Positions 1 to 7,763 are shown, counted from the stretch's first letter. The stretch is 23,254 bases of DNA from JBBRWO01 sp964388455 (GCA_964388455.1 CAYMAN010000030.1:1-23254); one strand, 5' to 3'. A program made the numbers and translations. Notes: generated from the letters alone by a model not told the origin.

Positions 1-1
1 A

Positions 2-187
2 GTCGTAGCATCAGTCGTAGTAATAGGAGCAGCCATGACCCTGGCACAGGCGCGCAAGCGCTATCCCAACGTTCCGACGGATATCGTCAAGTGGGCCGTC
101 GAGAACATCTCTGATCCGCGCGACATCGAGCGCGGTCTCAACCGTCTCGAGCAGGCCAAGCGAGTTCAGCTGAAGTACCCGGCCTAG
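2..187 (+). CDS. C-terminal end of an unrecognised membrane protein (5' truncated by window)
   Basis: The frame is open from base 2 to a TAG at 185-187, giving 61 residues. It begins with a hydrophobic run (VVASVVVIGAAM) that looks like the end of a transmembrane helix. A basic, charged tail follows (ARKRYPNVPTDIVKWAVEN..., ending RVQLKYPA). An internal ATG at 35 has AGGAG at 25-29, five bases upstream, so a free 50-residue protein starting there is an alternative. I prefer the membrane-protein reading because the hydrophobic segment is in frame and directly continuous. I do not recognise the family, and the body of the gene lies outside the window. Confidence 0.5.
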   Translation, partial: VVASVVVIGAAMTLAQARKRYPNVPTDIVKWAVENISDPRDIERGLNRLEQAKRVQLKYPA

Positions 188-212
188 CGCGCGACCCTCA
201 ATCGAACCTCCT

Positions 213-243
213 GAATCACGCCGCCATCACGACGGTGTGATTC
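213..243. terminator. Hairpin at convergent gene ends
   Basis: An 11-bp stem (one G-T pair) with a 9-nt loop is formed by GAATCACGCCG at 213-223 and CGGTGTGATTC at 233-243. It lies between the end of the partial left-edge gene (+) and the end of the glycosyltransferase (-), whose stop codon falls in the loop. Neither side has a clear T-run, so termination in either direction is inferred from position and stem strength. Confidence 0.4.
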
Positions 244-1432
244 GGTCTGTCCGACGACCCGGTAGCGCCAGCCTCGAGAAGACGCTACGCGGCTTGTGGG
301 TGGCGATCGCGTGCTCGTAGTGGTGTTCAAGCCTCTCAGCCTGACGCTCAATGGAAAAACTGCTCGCTCGGGCGAGTGCCGAGCAGGCGAGGTCGGCGCG
401 GTGCGCCTCATCGCCCAGCAGCTGATCGATCGCCAGTCCAAGATCCTCAGGTCTGCCGGGTGTGATGATACCCGTGCGTCCGGATATGACGAAGTCCTCG
501 ACCGCGTGGTCCTCGACCGCAATCACCGGCAGGCCGGCGGCCATCGCCTCACCGATCACCAACCCTTGAGTCTCGGTCGTCGACGCGAAGATGAACGCAT
601 GCGCGAGGTGGTACGCCGCAATCGCGTCCTCTCCCTGCAAGTAGCCGAGGAACGTCACGCGATCCGCGAGATCGAGTTCCGCGACAAGCGCCTCAAGCGC
701 CTCGCGGTGTGGCCCGTCACCGCCGATGAGGAGCCGTGTGTTGGTCAGGCGTGAGTGCCACAGTGCTCTCAGCACCAGCTCGACGTTCTTTTCCTTGCCC
801 AGGCGCCCCATGAAGAGGAGCAGGCGCTCCTCGGGGCGGACAGCGGCTCTCTCGGCCAGGGCGTCGATGCGCTTCTGATTGATCTTCGCGTAGCGCACCG
901 TATCCACGCCGGTGGCGATTACGTCGATGGGCACTGTGACGCCCCAGTTGCGCAGGTAACGTTCGACTTTGGTCGAAGGGGCGATGATCGACGAGCACTG
1001 CTCGCAGAACTCACGCGAGAGCCTCTCGGCGAGCTTCTTGGTCAGGCGCGTTTCCCAGACGTAGTGGACGTACTCGGGATACATGGTGTGGTACGTGTGT
1101 ACATAGGGAATCTTGTGGCGCCGCGCCACGTTCAGGCCGAAGAGTCCGACTGCGAACGGGTCGTGTGAGTGAACGATATCCAGGTCCACCTTATCCAGGA
1201 CGCGAAGCGCTTCGATAGAGATGGGGGATGCGAGCCTCATCTCGGGCTGAAAGGCGAAGGGGAGCGACTTGAAGCGCACCGTGTATTTGTCGTCGTCCAC
1301 GTGTTCGGGCGTTGGTGCGAACAGATACACTTCATGACCGCGCTCCATGAGTGCGCGCCGGAAGAGGCTTATCGACGTCACGACGCCGTTGATCTGCGGT
1401 GTGTAAGTGTCCGTGAAGAACCCGATGCGCAT
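227..1432 (-). CDS. Glycosyltransferase family 4 (GT-B fold)
   Basis: A 401-residue retaining GT4 glycosyltransferase that would move a sugar from a nucleotide-sugar donor to a lipid or glycan acceptor at the cytoplasmic membrane face. The N-terminus MRIGFFTDTYTPQINGVV is the typical acceptor-domain opening, with the glycine-rich turn. The middle has HSHDPFAVGLFG and YHTMYPEYVHYV. The C-terminal donor domain shows LLFMGRLGKEKN and the family E-x7-E signature in TETQGLVIGEAMAAGLPVI. This resembles diacylglycerol glucosyltransferases and PimB/MgtA-like mannosyltransferases, but the acceptor cannot be told from sequence. The frame is open ten codons further upstream, to 1462. I chose the ATG at 1432 because AGAGAGG lies about 9 nt before it and the family starts at MRIG. 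It is monocistronic on this strand. Confidence 0.85.
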   Translation of the reverse strand: MRIGFFTDTYTPQINGVVTSISLFRRALMERGHEVYLFAPTPEHVDDDKYTVRFKSLPFAFQPEMRLASPISIEALRVLDKVDLDIVHSHDPFAVGLFGLNVARRHKIPYVHTYHTMYPEYVHYVWETRLTKKLAERLSREFCEQCSSIIAPSTKVERYLRNWGVTVPIDVIATGVDTVRYAKINQKRIDALAERAAVRPEERLLLFMGRLGKEKNVELVLRALWHSRLTNTRLLIGGDGPHREALEALVAELDLADRVTFLGYLQGEDAIAAYHLAHAFIFASTTETQGLVIGEAMAAGLPVIAVEDHAVEDFVISGRTGIITPGRPEDLGLAIDQLLGDEAHRADLACSALARASSFSIERQAERLEHHYEHAIATHKPRSVFSRLALPGRRTDRITPS

Positions 1433-1541
1433 CCGAGTGGACCTCTCTGTCGGTGCAGGCACAGTGGTCTGCCAAGTCTATCAGGTGCGCCCTGCGGAAC
1501 TACTCGTGCCCAGAACGCAGATTCGCGGCCGATAAGAAGAA

Positions 1542-1569
1542 CAGCCGACCGGAGAATCCCGGTCGGCTG
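1542..1569 (-). terminator. Terminator of tRNA-Cys
   Basis: A perfect 11-bp stem (CAGCCGACCGG / CCGGTCGGCTG) with a 6-nt loop starts about 10 nt after the 3' CCA of tRNA-Cys. Read on minus it is followed by TTCTTCTTATC, a usable T-rich tail. Confidence 0.75.
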
Positions 1570-1579
1570 CTTCAATTCA

Positions 1580-1653
1580 TGGAGGCGACGCCCGGAATCG
1601 AACCGGGGATAAAGGCTTTGCAGGCCTCTGCCTTACCGCTTGGCCACGTCGCC
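1580..1653 (-). tRNA. tRNA-Cys (GCA)
   Basis: A 74-nt cloverleaf including an encoded CCA (minus strand of 1580-1582). The acceptor stem is GGCGACG/CGTCGCC with discriminator U, an identity element for cysteinyl-tRNA synthetase. The T arm carries GGTTCGATTCC. The anticodon loop CTGCAAA gives anticodon GCA. It lies on the same strand as tRNA-Gly and is separated from it by a terminator-like hairpin. Confidence 0.95.
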
Positions 1654-1686
1654 ATGTGTGGTATCCGAGGATACCGTATCAAAGAA

Positions 1687-1735
1687 GAAGGCTGGCCTTT
1701 CGGGCCCGGTATACGGAACCGTCGGACCAGCCTTC
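1687..1735 (-). terminator. Terminator-like hairpin between tRNA-Gly and tRNA-Cys
   Basis: A 9-bp stem GAAGGCTGG (1687-1695) / CCAGCCTTC (1727-1735) encloses a long GC-rich apical region that can fold further. On minus it is followed by TTCTTTGATA. It would end the tRNA-Gly transcript, which implies that tRNA-Cys has its own promoter or is reached by readthrough. Confidence 0.5.
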
Positions 1736-1746
1736 GATCAGTGCGA

Positions 1747-1822
1747 TGGAGCGGACGACCGGATTCGAACCGGCGACCCCAACCTTGGCAAGGTTGTGCT
1801 CTACCAACTGAGCCACGTCCGC
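1747..1822 (-). tRNA. tRNA-Gly (GCC)
   Basis: A 76-nt cloverleaf with encoded CCA. The acceptor is GCGGACG/CGTCCGC with discriminator U, as in bacterial glycine tRNAs. The D arm is GCTCAGTTGGTAGAGC. The anticodon stem-loop CAACC-TTGCCAA-GGTTG gives anticodon GCC. The T arm is CCGGTTCGAATCCGG. Confidence 0.96.
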
Positions 1823-1833
1823 GCGCAGAGGTC

Positions 1834-1862
1834 AGTCTATCTGGGACGATACGGCGGCGCAA
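1834..1862 (-). promoter_or_regulatory. Possible promoter of tRNA-Gly
   Basis: On the minus strand a TAGACT (-10-like, 1839-1834) is preceded by 17 nt and TTGCGC (-35-like, 1862-1857), placed just upstream of the tRNA 5' end. The match to the sigma70 consensus is partial. A better -35 hexamer, TTGACC, lies a few bases further out but with poor spacing. Confidence 0.3.
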
Positions 1863-1918
1863 GGGTCAATTTCGGGGAATCACCACAGAGTAGCCGCGAG
1901 CCTCCGAGAATAGGGGGG

Positions 1919-1946
1919 TTCCCATCTGTGGGAGCTTTGCTACACT
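1919..1946 (+). promoter_or_regulatory. Possible promoter of tRNA-Val
   Basis: TTCCCA at 1919-1924 and TACACT at 1941-1946 are separated by 16 nt and lie about 35 bp before the tRNA 5' end. Each hexamer matches the sigma70 consensus at four of six positions. Confidence 0.4.
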
Positions 1947-1981
1947 ATCGTTCGCTGCCTTGCACATGAGGTCGCACCAAT

Positions 1982-2056
1982 GGGCGATTAGCTCAGGGGG
2001 AGAGCACTTCCTTGACACGGAAGGGGTCAGAGGTTCAAATCCTCTATCGCCCACCA
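1982..2056 (+). tRNA. tRNA-Val (GAC)
   Basis: A 75-nt cloverleaf with encoded ACCA end. The acceptor is GGGCGAT/ATCGCCC. The anticodon stem-loop CTTCC-TTGACAC-GGAAG gives anticodon GAC. The T arm AGAGGTTCAAATCCTCT is canonical. It is transcribed opposite to the Gly and Cys tRNAs. Confidence 0.96.
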
Positions 2057-2059
2057 TTG

Positions 2060-2109
2060 GAAACAAGACCCGTCACCTGCGGAAACGCGGGGGACGGGTT
2101 TCTTGTTTC
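2060..2109 (+). terminator. Terminator of tRNA-Val
   Basis: A long stem pairs GAAACAAGACCCGTC (2060-2074) with GACGGGTTTCTTGTTTC (2093-2109), with only a two-base bulge; the right arm supplies the T-rich part. It also lies at the 3' end of the minus-strand gene that stops at 2127 and may serve both directions. Confidence 0.8.
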
Positions 2110-2126
2110 TCGGCCGCCGTCGCACA

Positions 2127-2879
2127 CTACGCGGTGACCTCGGCATGCGCGTCCGGATCCAGCGGGTTGACCCGTACCGCTAGCGAGAACAGATACGGGT
2201 ACTGAGTCTGCAGGTGTCGCACGTACTCCAGCCACTGCAGCACCAGCAGCGTGTACGCACGCTTCACGTCGCCGGCCAGGTGCAGCCGGTCTGAATGCGC
2301 CATGTCATCGAACGATCTCCGCGCCTCGAGTTCCTCGGCCAGGTGCGTGACGGCCCACAGCAGCTCGGTGAACGCCTCGTGCTCGAGCAACGCCTGGTTG
2401 CCCAGAAGGTTCAGGAGGAACGGCTTCTCGGCTTTGAGGAGGGACTTTAGGGTGCTGAGGTCGGCATCAGTGAGCTCGATGCTGACATGGTGATTGGCAA
2501 GAGCCATCTGCGCGTCGGAATAGGACTTCTCGGTCCAGCCGTGCTCAGGGATGAGGTTAGAGCGCACCGCTTCGAGATTCGCATCAGAGACAGACAACTT
2601 GCCGAGCAACTCCGTCCCCAGTTCACTGAAGAAGGCACCGATCACCATGTTGAGCTTGCGCAGCATCGCCTGCTTCTCTCGGGCGCGCAGCATCTGGTCG
2701 ACAAGCAGCGTGACCAGGGCGATTTGAAGCATCAGAAATGCGACGTCGCCCACAAGGAAGCGCCACATCTCGTTGTGGAGTATCGGGCCGGGAAACGCCC
2801 ACCATCTGACGGCGTACAGAATCGCACCGAGTCCGATCAGGCCGAGGATGAGTAGGATTTCTGATCTCTGCCGTCTCAC
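2127..2879 (-). CDS. Unrecognised two-helix membrane protein with long cytoplasmic helical domain
   Basis: 250 residues from a GTG start with GAAAGG about six bases upstream. There are two hydrophobic helices, near residues 7-29 (ILLILGLIGLGAILYAV) and 41-62 (FLVGDVAFLMLQIALVTLLV). They are followed by a roughly 185-residue soluble part rich in Leu, Glu, Ala and Arg that should be mostly helical (e.g. LLWAVTHLAEELEARRSFDDMAHSDRL). I see no catalytic motif, no histidine-kinase or methyl-accepting signature and no nucleotide-binding loop. It is divergent from the cytochrome c lipoprotein with 75 bp between starts, so the two may be co-regulated. The family is not recognised. Confidence 0.75.
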   Translation of the reverse strand: MRRQRSEILLILGLIGLGAILYAVRWWAFPGPILHNEMWRFLVGDVAFLMLQIALVTLLVDQMLRAREKQAMLRKLNMVIGAFFSELGTELLGKLSVSDANLEAVRSNLIPEHGWTEKSYSDAQMALANHHVSIELTDADLSTLKSLLKAEKPFLLNLLGNQALLEHEAFTELLWAVTHLAEELEARRSFDDMAHSDRLHLAGDVKRAYTLLVLQWLEYVRHLQTQYPYLFSLAVRVNPLDPDAHAEVTA

Positions 2880-2903
2880 GAGTGGCCTTTCGACGAGCTG
2901 ACA

Positions 2904-2920
2904 CGGGTATATGTATCCCG
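2904..2920. promoter_or_regulatory. Near-palindrome in divergent promoter region
   Basis: CGGGTATATGTATCCCG lies midway between the divergent starts at 2879 (-) and 2955 (+). The arms CGGG(T)ATA and TATCCCG pair with one extra T. Its AT-rich centre and location suit an operator or overlapping -10 elements. No specific regulator can be named. Confidence 0.3.
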
Positions 2921-2954
2921 AAGCATACCTGCTGTCGCGTCGAAGGAGACACGT

Positions 2955-3245
2955 ATGAACCGTTCTAACGTACGCCGTGCCCGAGGTCTGCTTGGCGCGT
3001 CGTTGGTCGTCGGGGCGCTTGCACTCGTTGGTTGTACGCCTCAGGGAGGTGCGCCCGACGCCTCATCGGCCGGCGCAGCGGTCGTGCAGCGGCGATGCTC
3101 TGTATGTCACAACCTCGAGCGCGTCGAGTCGGCGAAGAAGGATGAAGCCGCGTGGAACGTCACCATCGACCGAATGCGCACCAAAGGAGCGGTCGTCAGT
3201 GCCGACGAGCAGGCCCAGATCATCGATTACCTGCTGAATCGCTAG
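2955..3245 (+). CDS. Small lipoprotein c-type cytochrome (monohaem)
   Basis: 96 residues, start ATG with GAAGGAG upstream. Residues 1-27 form a lipoprotein signal: positively charged NRSNVRRAR, a hydrophobic stretch and lipobox LVGC with lipidated Cys27. The mature part has one covalent haem site CSVCH (residues 48-52). A downstream methionine (M74, in DRMRTKGAVVSADE) is the likely sixth ligand, and the C-terminal helix AQIIDYLLNR is typical of class I cytochrome c. It would be anchored to the outer face of the membrane and carry single electrons. The stop overlaps that of the converging lipid-kinase gene in a shared CTAG. The electron partner is unknown. Confidence 0.85.
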   Translation: MNRSNVRRARGLLGASLVVGALALVGCTPQGGAPDASSAGAAVVQRRCSVCHNLERVESAKKDEAAWNVTIDRMRTKGAVVSADEQAQIIDYLLNR

Positions 3246-4156
3246 TCCCAGTACGGCGAATCCGGCGGTAGGAGCAAGGTGGCCGCCCCCGGAAGTGCCC
3301 TGGCCGAGAACGGCGTCATCGTATCCGCTACTTCGCCGTCGTACTGCATGCGAAGCGGGGGATACGCGCTCAGCGTGACGTGGGATGCGGTGAAGACGTC
3401 TATTCCCGGCGTTGCGCTATCGGTGCGCGTGTCGAGCAGGGTGGACACGACCGCAGGCAGCAGTCCCGCGACGTTTCGTGATCGCACCACGGCGATGTCG
3501 AGCAACCCGTCGCATGGATCGGCTCCGCGCGCCACAGGCATGTCGAACTGGAGCTTTCCGAAGTTCACGATCAGTACGGCGATTCCTTCGAGCGAGAGCT
3601 TCCTGCCGTCGAGATCCAGCTCGAAGCGGGCCGTGGTGGGCATCATATTGGTGACGGCGGCAACCAGATAAGCGGCCGCGCCCAACGCCGACTTGAGTGG
3701 CTGAGCGTTCTCCATGATCGTGGCGTCATAACCCGCGCCGGCCACGACTGCGAAGCCATTGCGAGTGAACCCCTCCGACCCGATGTTGGGCAGCTCGATC
3801 TCTCCCAGGTCGAACTGCTTCGTAGCACCGGTTAGGACTGTCTCGGCAAGGACGCGAGCGTCGAACGGCATGCCGAGGTTGAGTGCCAGAAGATTGGCGG
3901 TGCCCGCCGGATAGATGAGGAGCGGGATTCCGGTGTCGCGCAGTGTGTACGCTACCGCGCCGACCGTCCCATCGCCGCCGGCAGCGACAATTCGGTCGAA
4001 GGTCTTGGCATCGCGGAGAAGGACGTCGAGAACAGTCTCTTCGGCGATGTAGCGAAGGGTGACCTCGGCACCTGACGCACCGAGGGCGCGTATGAACGCA
4101 TAGAGAGCACCATCGCTGCCGCCGGAACGGTTGTTGATGACCACCAGAATCCGCAT
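3242..4156 (-). CDS. Diacylglycerol/lipid kinase family protein (YegS/DgkB-like)
   Basis: 304 residues, a normal length for the family. It phosphorylates a membrane lipid (diacylglycerol or a related acceptor) with ATP at the inner membrane surface. The N-terminal catalytic domain carries NNRSGGSDGA (8-17), the nucleotide-binding GGDGT (60-64) and YPAGTANLLALNLGMP (about 82-97). The C-terminal beta-rich domain has AGAGYDATIMENA and the PVARGADPCDGLLDIAVV segment usual for these kinases. Start ATG at 4156 has AGGTAGGA about seven bases upstream. It converges on the cytochrome c gene with a 4-bp overlap of stop codons and is divergent from rnd. The exact lipid substrate is not determined by the sequence. 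Confidence 0.85.
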   Translation of the reverse strand: MRILVVINNRSGGSDGALYAFIRALGASGAEVTLRYIAEETVLDVLLRDAKTFDRIVAAGGDGTVGAVAYTLRDTGIPLLIYPAGTANLLALNLGMPFDARVLAETVLTGATKQFDLGEIELPNIGSEGFTRNGFAVVAGAGYDATIMENAQPLKSALGAAAYLVAAVTNMMPTTARFELDLDGRKLSLEGIAVLIVNFGKLQFDMPVARGADPCDGLLDIAVVRSRNVAGLLPAVVSTLLDTRTDSATPGIDVFTASHVTLSAYPPLRMQYDGEVADTMTPFSARALPGAATLLLPPDSPYWD

Positions 4157-4282
4157 TGCCAGTCCTACCTGCCGTGATTGCGGCCGCCGCGACCTCGTCA
4201 GAGCACCTCAGGTCGTCTACTCTCATCATAGGACACCCGAGCGGGCACGCGGCGATCGAGCGCATGCTGTGTGACCCGTTGC

Positions 4283-4298
4283 GGCACGAGAACGTGCC
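4283..4298 (+). promoter_or_regulatory. Small hairpin just upstream of the rnd ribosome-binding site
   Basis: GGCACG-AGAA-CGTGCC is a perfect 6-bp stem with a tetraloop, ending five bases before the GAGGAG at 4304-4309 used by the rnd GTG start. It may tune translation of the gene; no known leader family is recognised. Confidence 0.25.
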
Positions 4299-4319
4299 AC
4301 CGAGAGGAGCGCTACCCGC

Positions 4320-5516
4320 GTGTATGTAACTGATACCCAAGCGCTACGTGAGTTGGTGCTCGAGCTGCGCAAGGCGAAAGCCGTCGCAGTGGACACCGAG
4401 TTCATGCGAGAGAAGACGTACTTCGCCCGGCTTTGCCTGATTCAACTGGGAACCGACGATATTGCAGCGATCGTCGATCCGCTCGCGATCGAGGACCTGT
4501 CTCCGCTCTGCGACCTGCTCGCCGACCCCGACGTGGTGAAGGTGTTCCACGCAGGATCACAGGACATGGAGATCTTCTACCGCCTCTGCGGCGTTGCGGC
4601 GGCTCCGGTATTCGACACGCAGGTCGCAGCGACACTCGCCGGATTCCAGCAGCAGGTCGGCTACGGCGCACTGGTCAAAGAGGTGCTCGACGTCACGCTG
4701 GACAAGGGAGACACCTACACGGATTGGGCGCGGCGGCCTCTCTCGGCGACGCAAGTCGAGTACGCGCTCAACGATGTGCGCTATCTGCCTGAAGTTCACC
4801 GACGTCTCGTGGCGACGCTCGAGGCCGAGGGTCGGCTTGGCTGGCTCGCTGCCGACTTCGCTCACATCGAGGATCCCGCGACGTACGAAGTCATTCCCGA
4901 GGAACAGTGGCGCCGAGTCAAACGCATCTCGTCGCTCAACCGTCGTCAGCTTGCCGTCGCGCGAGAAGTCGCCGCGTGGCGTGAGCTCGAGGCCCAGCGC
5001 CGAGACGTTCCCAAGCGCTGGATTCTGGGCGACGAGAGCATCGTCGAGATCGCGCGCCGCTCGCCGACGACCGCCGAGGACGTTGCCGGCATTCGTGGCG
5101 TGCCGGACAAGGTCGGCCGAGCTGCTCAGCGGTCTCTTGCCGAGGCTGTGGTGTGTGGGCTGGCCGTGCCTGATTCCGAGCTTCCCTCGATCACCAAACG
5201 GAAACGACCCGCCGGCGACATCGATGGTGCAGTGGATCTCATGGTCGCGTTGGTCCGGGTACGTGCTCACGAGCGAGGAGTCGCGATGCCGCTGCTCGCA
5301 TCGCGTGAAGACCTCGAGCGTTTGGCGGCCGGCGAGAGAGAGGCAAGCCCCTTGCTTGAGGGCTGGCGAAGAGAGATGGTCGGCAACGAGCTCGTGTCAC
5401 TGCTGGATGGTTCACTGGTGATGCGGCTTCGAGATGGCCTCCTCTCGATTGAGCCGTGTGGATCCGAGAACACGATTGCATCGCCTGTAGCCAATGACAT
5501 CGAGTCGCGAACTTAG
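4320..5516 (+). CDS. rnd: Ribonuclease D
   Basis: A 398-residue 3'-5' exoribonuclease acting in trimming of stable RNA precursors such as tRNA 3' ends. The DEDDy active site is complete: D25 and E27 in VAVDTEF, D82 in FHAGSQDMEIFYR, and Y148 with D152 in YALNDVRYLPEV. An HRDC domain follows at about residues 210-290 (AREVAAWRELEAQRRDVP...). A less conserved C-terminal region extends to SRT. The GTG start at 4320 is used because the nearby ATG at 4324 runs straight into TAA. GAGGAG lies 10 bases upstream, which is slightly long. It is 12 bp ahead of the zinc peptidase gene and probably cotranscribed with it. Confidence 0.93.
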   Translation: MYVTDTQALRELVLELRKAKAVAVDTEFMREKTYFARLCLIQLGTDDIAAIVDPLAIEDLSPLCDLLADPDVVKVFHAGSQDMEIFYRLCGVAAAPVFDTQVAATLAGFQQQVGYGALVKEVLDVTLDKGDTYTDWARRPLSATQVEYALNDVRYLPEVHRRLVATLEAEGRLGWLAADFAHIEDPATYEVIPEEQWRRVKRISSLNRRQLAVAREVAAWRELEAQRRDVPKRWILGDESIVEIARRSPTTAEDVAGIRGVPDKVGRAAQRSLAEAVVCGLAVPDSELPSITKRKRPAGDIDGAVDLMVALVRVRAHERGVAMPLLASREDLERLAAGEREASPLLEGWRREMVGNELVSLLDGSLVMRLRDGLLSIEPCGSENTIASPVANDIESRT

Positions 5517-5528
5517 AAGGAGAACGCT

Positions 5529-6206
5529 ATGTACTTCGATCCGTTGTGGATTGCGCTTATGGTCGTGTCGACCCTTTTGGGGCTCGTCACACAGAGATAC
5601 ATCAAGTCGTCGTTTCGCAAGTGGAGCAACGTCGGCGTGAGCAGCGGGATGACCGGCGCTCAGATCGCACGCAGCATCCTGGACGCCAACGGACTGCAGG
5701 ATGTGGCTATCCAGCAGGTGGCCGGCGACCTCTCCGATCACTACGATCCGCGTAGCAAGACACTGGGTCTATCCTCGGCGGTCTATAGCGTGGCGAGTGT
5801 CGCTGCGGCTGGTGTCGCTGCCCACGAGGCGGGGCATGCGGTGCAGGACGCCCGCGGCTACGTGTGGGGCAACATCCGCACCGCGATGGTCCCGGCGGTG
5901 AACATCGGCTCAAGTGCCGCGTGGATTCTGATCATGGGTGGATTCATCTTCCAGTTCACCGGGCTCATCTGGCTTGGGATTGTGTTCTACGCAGGAGCGG
6001 TGGCGTTCCAGATCGTCACGCTTCCGGTCGAGTTTGACGCGTCGCGCCGTGCTCTGATCAACCTCGAGGGAACCGGTGCGGTGGATGCGGGTCAACTGTC
6101 GGGCGCACGCCAGGTCCTGACGGCTGCGGCTCTCACGTACGTTGCAGCCGCCCTGATCGCCGCACTCCAGCTGCTCTACTACATCGGGCTTGCCCGGCGC
6201 GACTGA
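5529..6206 (+). CDS. Neutral zinc metallopeptidase, YugP family
   Basis: 225-residue membrane metallopeptidase of the YugP/DUF-type zinc peptidase family. The first helix is near residues 5-22 (PLWIALMVVSTLLGLVTQ). The zinc motif HEAGH is at 99-103, with likely third ligand E168 in LPVEFDASRRA. Two further hydrophobic stretches lie around 125-165, and a C-terminal helix at about 195-220. Start ATG follows GAAGGAG by six bases. It probably acts in membrane or envelope protein turnover; the physiological substrate is unknown for the family. It follows rnd closely and precedes xseA by 34 bp. Confidence 0.88.
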   Translation: MYFDPLWIALMVVSTLLGLVTQRYIKSSFRKWSNVGVSSGMTGAQIARSILDANGLQDVAIQQVAGDLSDHYDPRSKTLGLSSAVYSVASVAAAGVAAHEAGHAVQDARGYVWGNIRTAMVPAVNIGSSAAWILIMGGFIFQFTGLIWLGIVFYAGAVAFQIVTLPVEFDASRRALINLEGTGAVDAGQLSGARQVLTAAALTYVAAALIAALQLLYYIGLARRD

Positions 6207-6240
6207 CACGTAAGAATCGCACGCACTACGGAGGGGGAAC

Positions 6241-7509
6241 GTGGCCGAGCAGCGTCCGATGTCGGTGACCGAAGCGATGACGTGCGCCAAGATGGCGCTC
6301 GAGACCATTCGCATTCGCGTGATCGGTGAGGTATCGGAGTTTAACGACAAGCCGGGCTACAAGGCGGCGTACTTCACGGTGTCCGACAAGGGGTCGGCCA
6401 TGCCGTGCCTGATGTGGCGCGATCAGTACGAGGCATCCGGCGTACCGTTGCGATGCGGCATGCTGGTGGAGATCGGCGGCTCGTTCTCGGCGTACGTGCC
6501 CAAAGGCCGGATGCAGTTCCAGGTGCGCTCGCTTGCGCTGGCCGGAGAGGGCGACCTGCGACTCCAGGTTGCAGCCCTTGCGCGCAAGCTCGAGGCCGAG
6601 GGACTAATGCGACCCGAGCGCAAGCGCTCGCTGCCGCGCTACCCGGAGCGCATCGCGGTGGTCACGTCGCCGCGCGGCAAGGCGATTCACGACGTCGTGC
6701 GCACACTGCGGCGGCGGTACCCGCTCGCGGAGCTGCTGGTCGCCGGTGTCGCCGTCGAAGGCGCTGAGGCCCCGGCTGCCATCGTCGGCGGGCTTGAGGC
6801 TGCGGCCGCCTCCTCACCCGACGTGATCCTGCTGGTGCGCGGCGGTGGGTCCTACGAGGACCTGATGCCGTTCTCGTCCGAGGAGGTCGCTCGCGCGGTT
6901 GCGGCGTGCCCCGTCCCCGTTGTGACAGGCATCGGTCACGAACCGGATACCTCACTGGCAGACATGGTCTCGGACCTGCGTGCATCGACCCCGACCGCCG
7001 CAGCCGAGGCGGTTGCTCCCGACATCGCGGATCTCGCGACTGCCGTGGTTCGCGAGCGCAGGGCTCTGGGGCAGGCGTTGCAGTCCCGAGTGCGCATCGC
7101 AACGCATCGAGTGGCGCGGATTGCGGATCGGGCGGTGTTTCGTGACCCGCATGTGGTGCTCGGACCTGCATCGCAAGCGCTCGACTCGGCTGGTATGCGG
7201 TTATCGCGTGCGTTGCCCGAGCGGCTCGCGCGTGACGAGCAGCGTCTGACGCGGGCTCGCGAGCGAATGATCCTCGCAGGAGGCCGAATCACGTCACGCA
7301 GCGAAGCGGGGATCGCACTGGCGTCCGCGCGGCTGCATGACCTCTCGCCGCTCGCCATTCTCGGCCGTGGGTATTCGGCCACGTTCGCTGCAGACGGCTC
7401 GGTGATCAAGTCGATCGGGCAGGTATCGACCGACCAGCGAATAGATGTACGCGTTGGCGATGGAATGATCGGCGCCACGGTTGCGTCAACCAAGGAGTTG
7501 GAGGAGTAG
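6241..7509 (+). CDS. xseA: Exodeoxyribonuclease VII large subunit
   Basis: 422 residues, the usual family length. It is the catalytic subunit of exonuclease VII, which degrades single-stranded DNA in both directions to acid-soluble oligonucleotides and acts in repair. The N-terminal OB-fold (RIRVIGEVSEFNDKPGYKAAYFTV) binds ssDNA. The catalytic domain carries RGGGSYEDLMPFSSEEVARAV and GIGHEPDTSLADMVSDLRAS. A long helical region follows, rich in Arg and Ala, which forms the arm for small-subunit binding, and then LSPLAILGRGYSATF near the end. Start is GTG with GGAGGGGG upstream; an in-frame ATG at 6259 is the alternative. The stop is directly followed by the xseB start. Confidence 0.95.
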   Translation: MAEQRPMSVTEAMTCAKMALETIRIRVIGEVSEFNDKPGYKAAYFTVSDKGSAMPCLMWRDQYEASGVPLRCGMLVEIGGSFSAYVPKGRMQFQVRSLALAGEGDLRLQVAALARKLEAEGLMRPERKRSLPRYPERIAVVTSPRGKAIHDVVRTLRRRYPLAELLVAGVAVEGAEAPAAIVGGLEAAAASSPDVILLVRGGGSYEDLMPFSSEEVARAVAACPVPVVTGIGHEPDTSLADMVSDLRASTPTAAAEAVAPDIADLATAVVRERRALGQALQSRVRIATHRVARIADRAVFRDPHVVLGPASQALDSAGMRLSRALPERLARDEQRLTRARERMILAGGRITSRSEAGIALASARLHDLSPLAILGRGYSATFAADGSVIKSIGQVSTDQRIDVRVGDGMIGATVASTKELEE

Positions 7510-7761
7510 ATGAGCGAAACCACGTGCTCTGCACCCGATGACCTGTCGTTCGGTGATGCGCTGGGCGAACTCGACGGCATTGTCGCGGCGCTTGAGAGCG
7601 GTCAGCTGGAACTAGAGGACAGCCTCACCCGATACGAGCGGGGGGTCGTCTTGCTCCGCGCACTGCAGACGCGTCTGACCGAGGCCCAGCAGAAGGTGAC
7701 GATGCTCATCGGAGAGCTGGAGCCTGATGGTGCGGATGACGTCGTTGCAGGAGGCGAGTGA
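7510..7761 (+). CDS. xseB: Exodeoxyribonuclease VII small subunit
   Basis: 83 residues. The family signature LSFGDALGELDGIVAALESGQLELEDSLTRYERGVVL is seen in pieces: an N-terminal FGDALGELDGIV, then LESGQLELEDSL and YERGVVLLRAL, followed by an acidic tail. It assembles in several copies on the XseA arm and is needed for activity. ATG abuts the xseA stop (no gap), with GGAGGAG inside the xseA 3' end, so translation is coupled. Confidence 0.95.
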   Translation: MSETTCSAPDDLSFGDALGELDGIVAALESGQLELEDSLTRYERGVVLLRALQTRLTEAQQKVTMLIGELEPDGADDVVAGGE

Positions 7762-7763
7762 GG

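Noticed and set aside
1..27. AGTCGTAG direct repeat at the left edge as a possible repeat element
   Set aside because: Two short copies only; it reads as Val-rich codons of a membrane helix continuous with the downstream frame.
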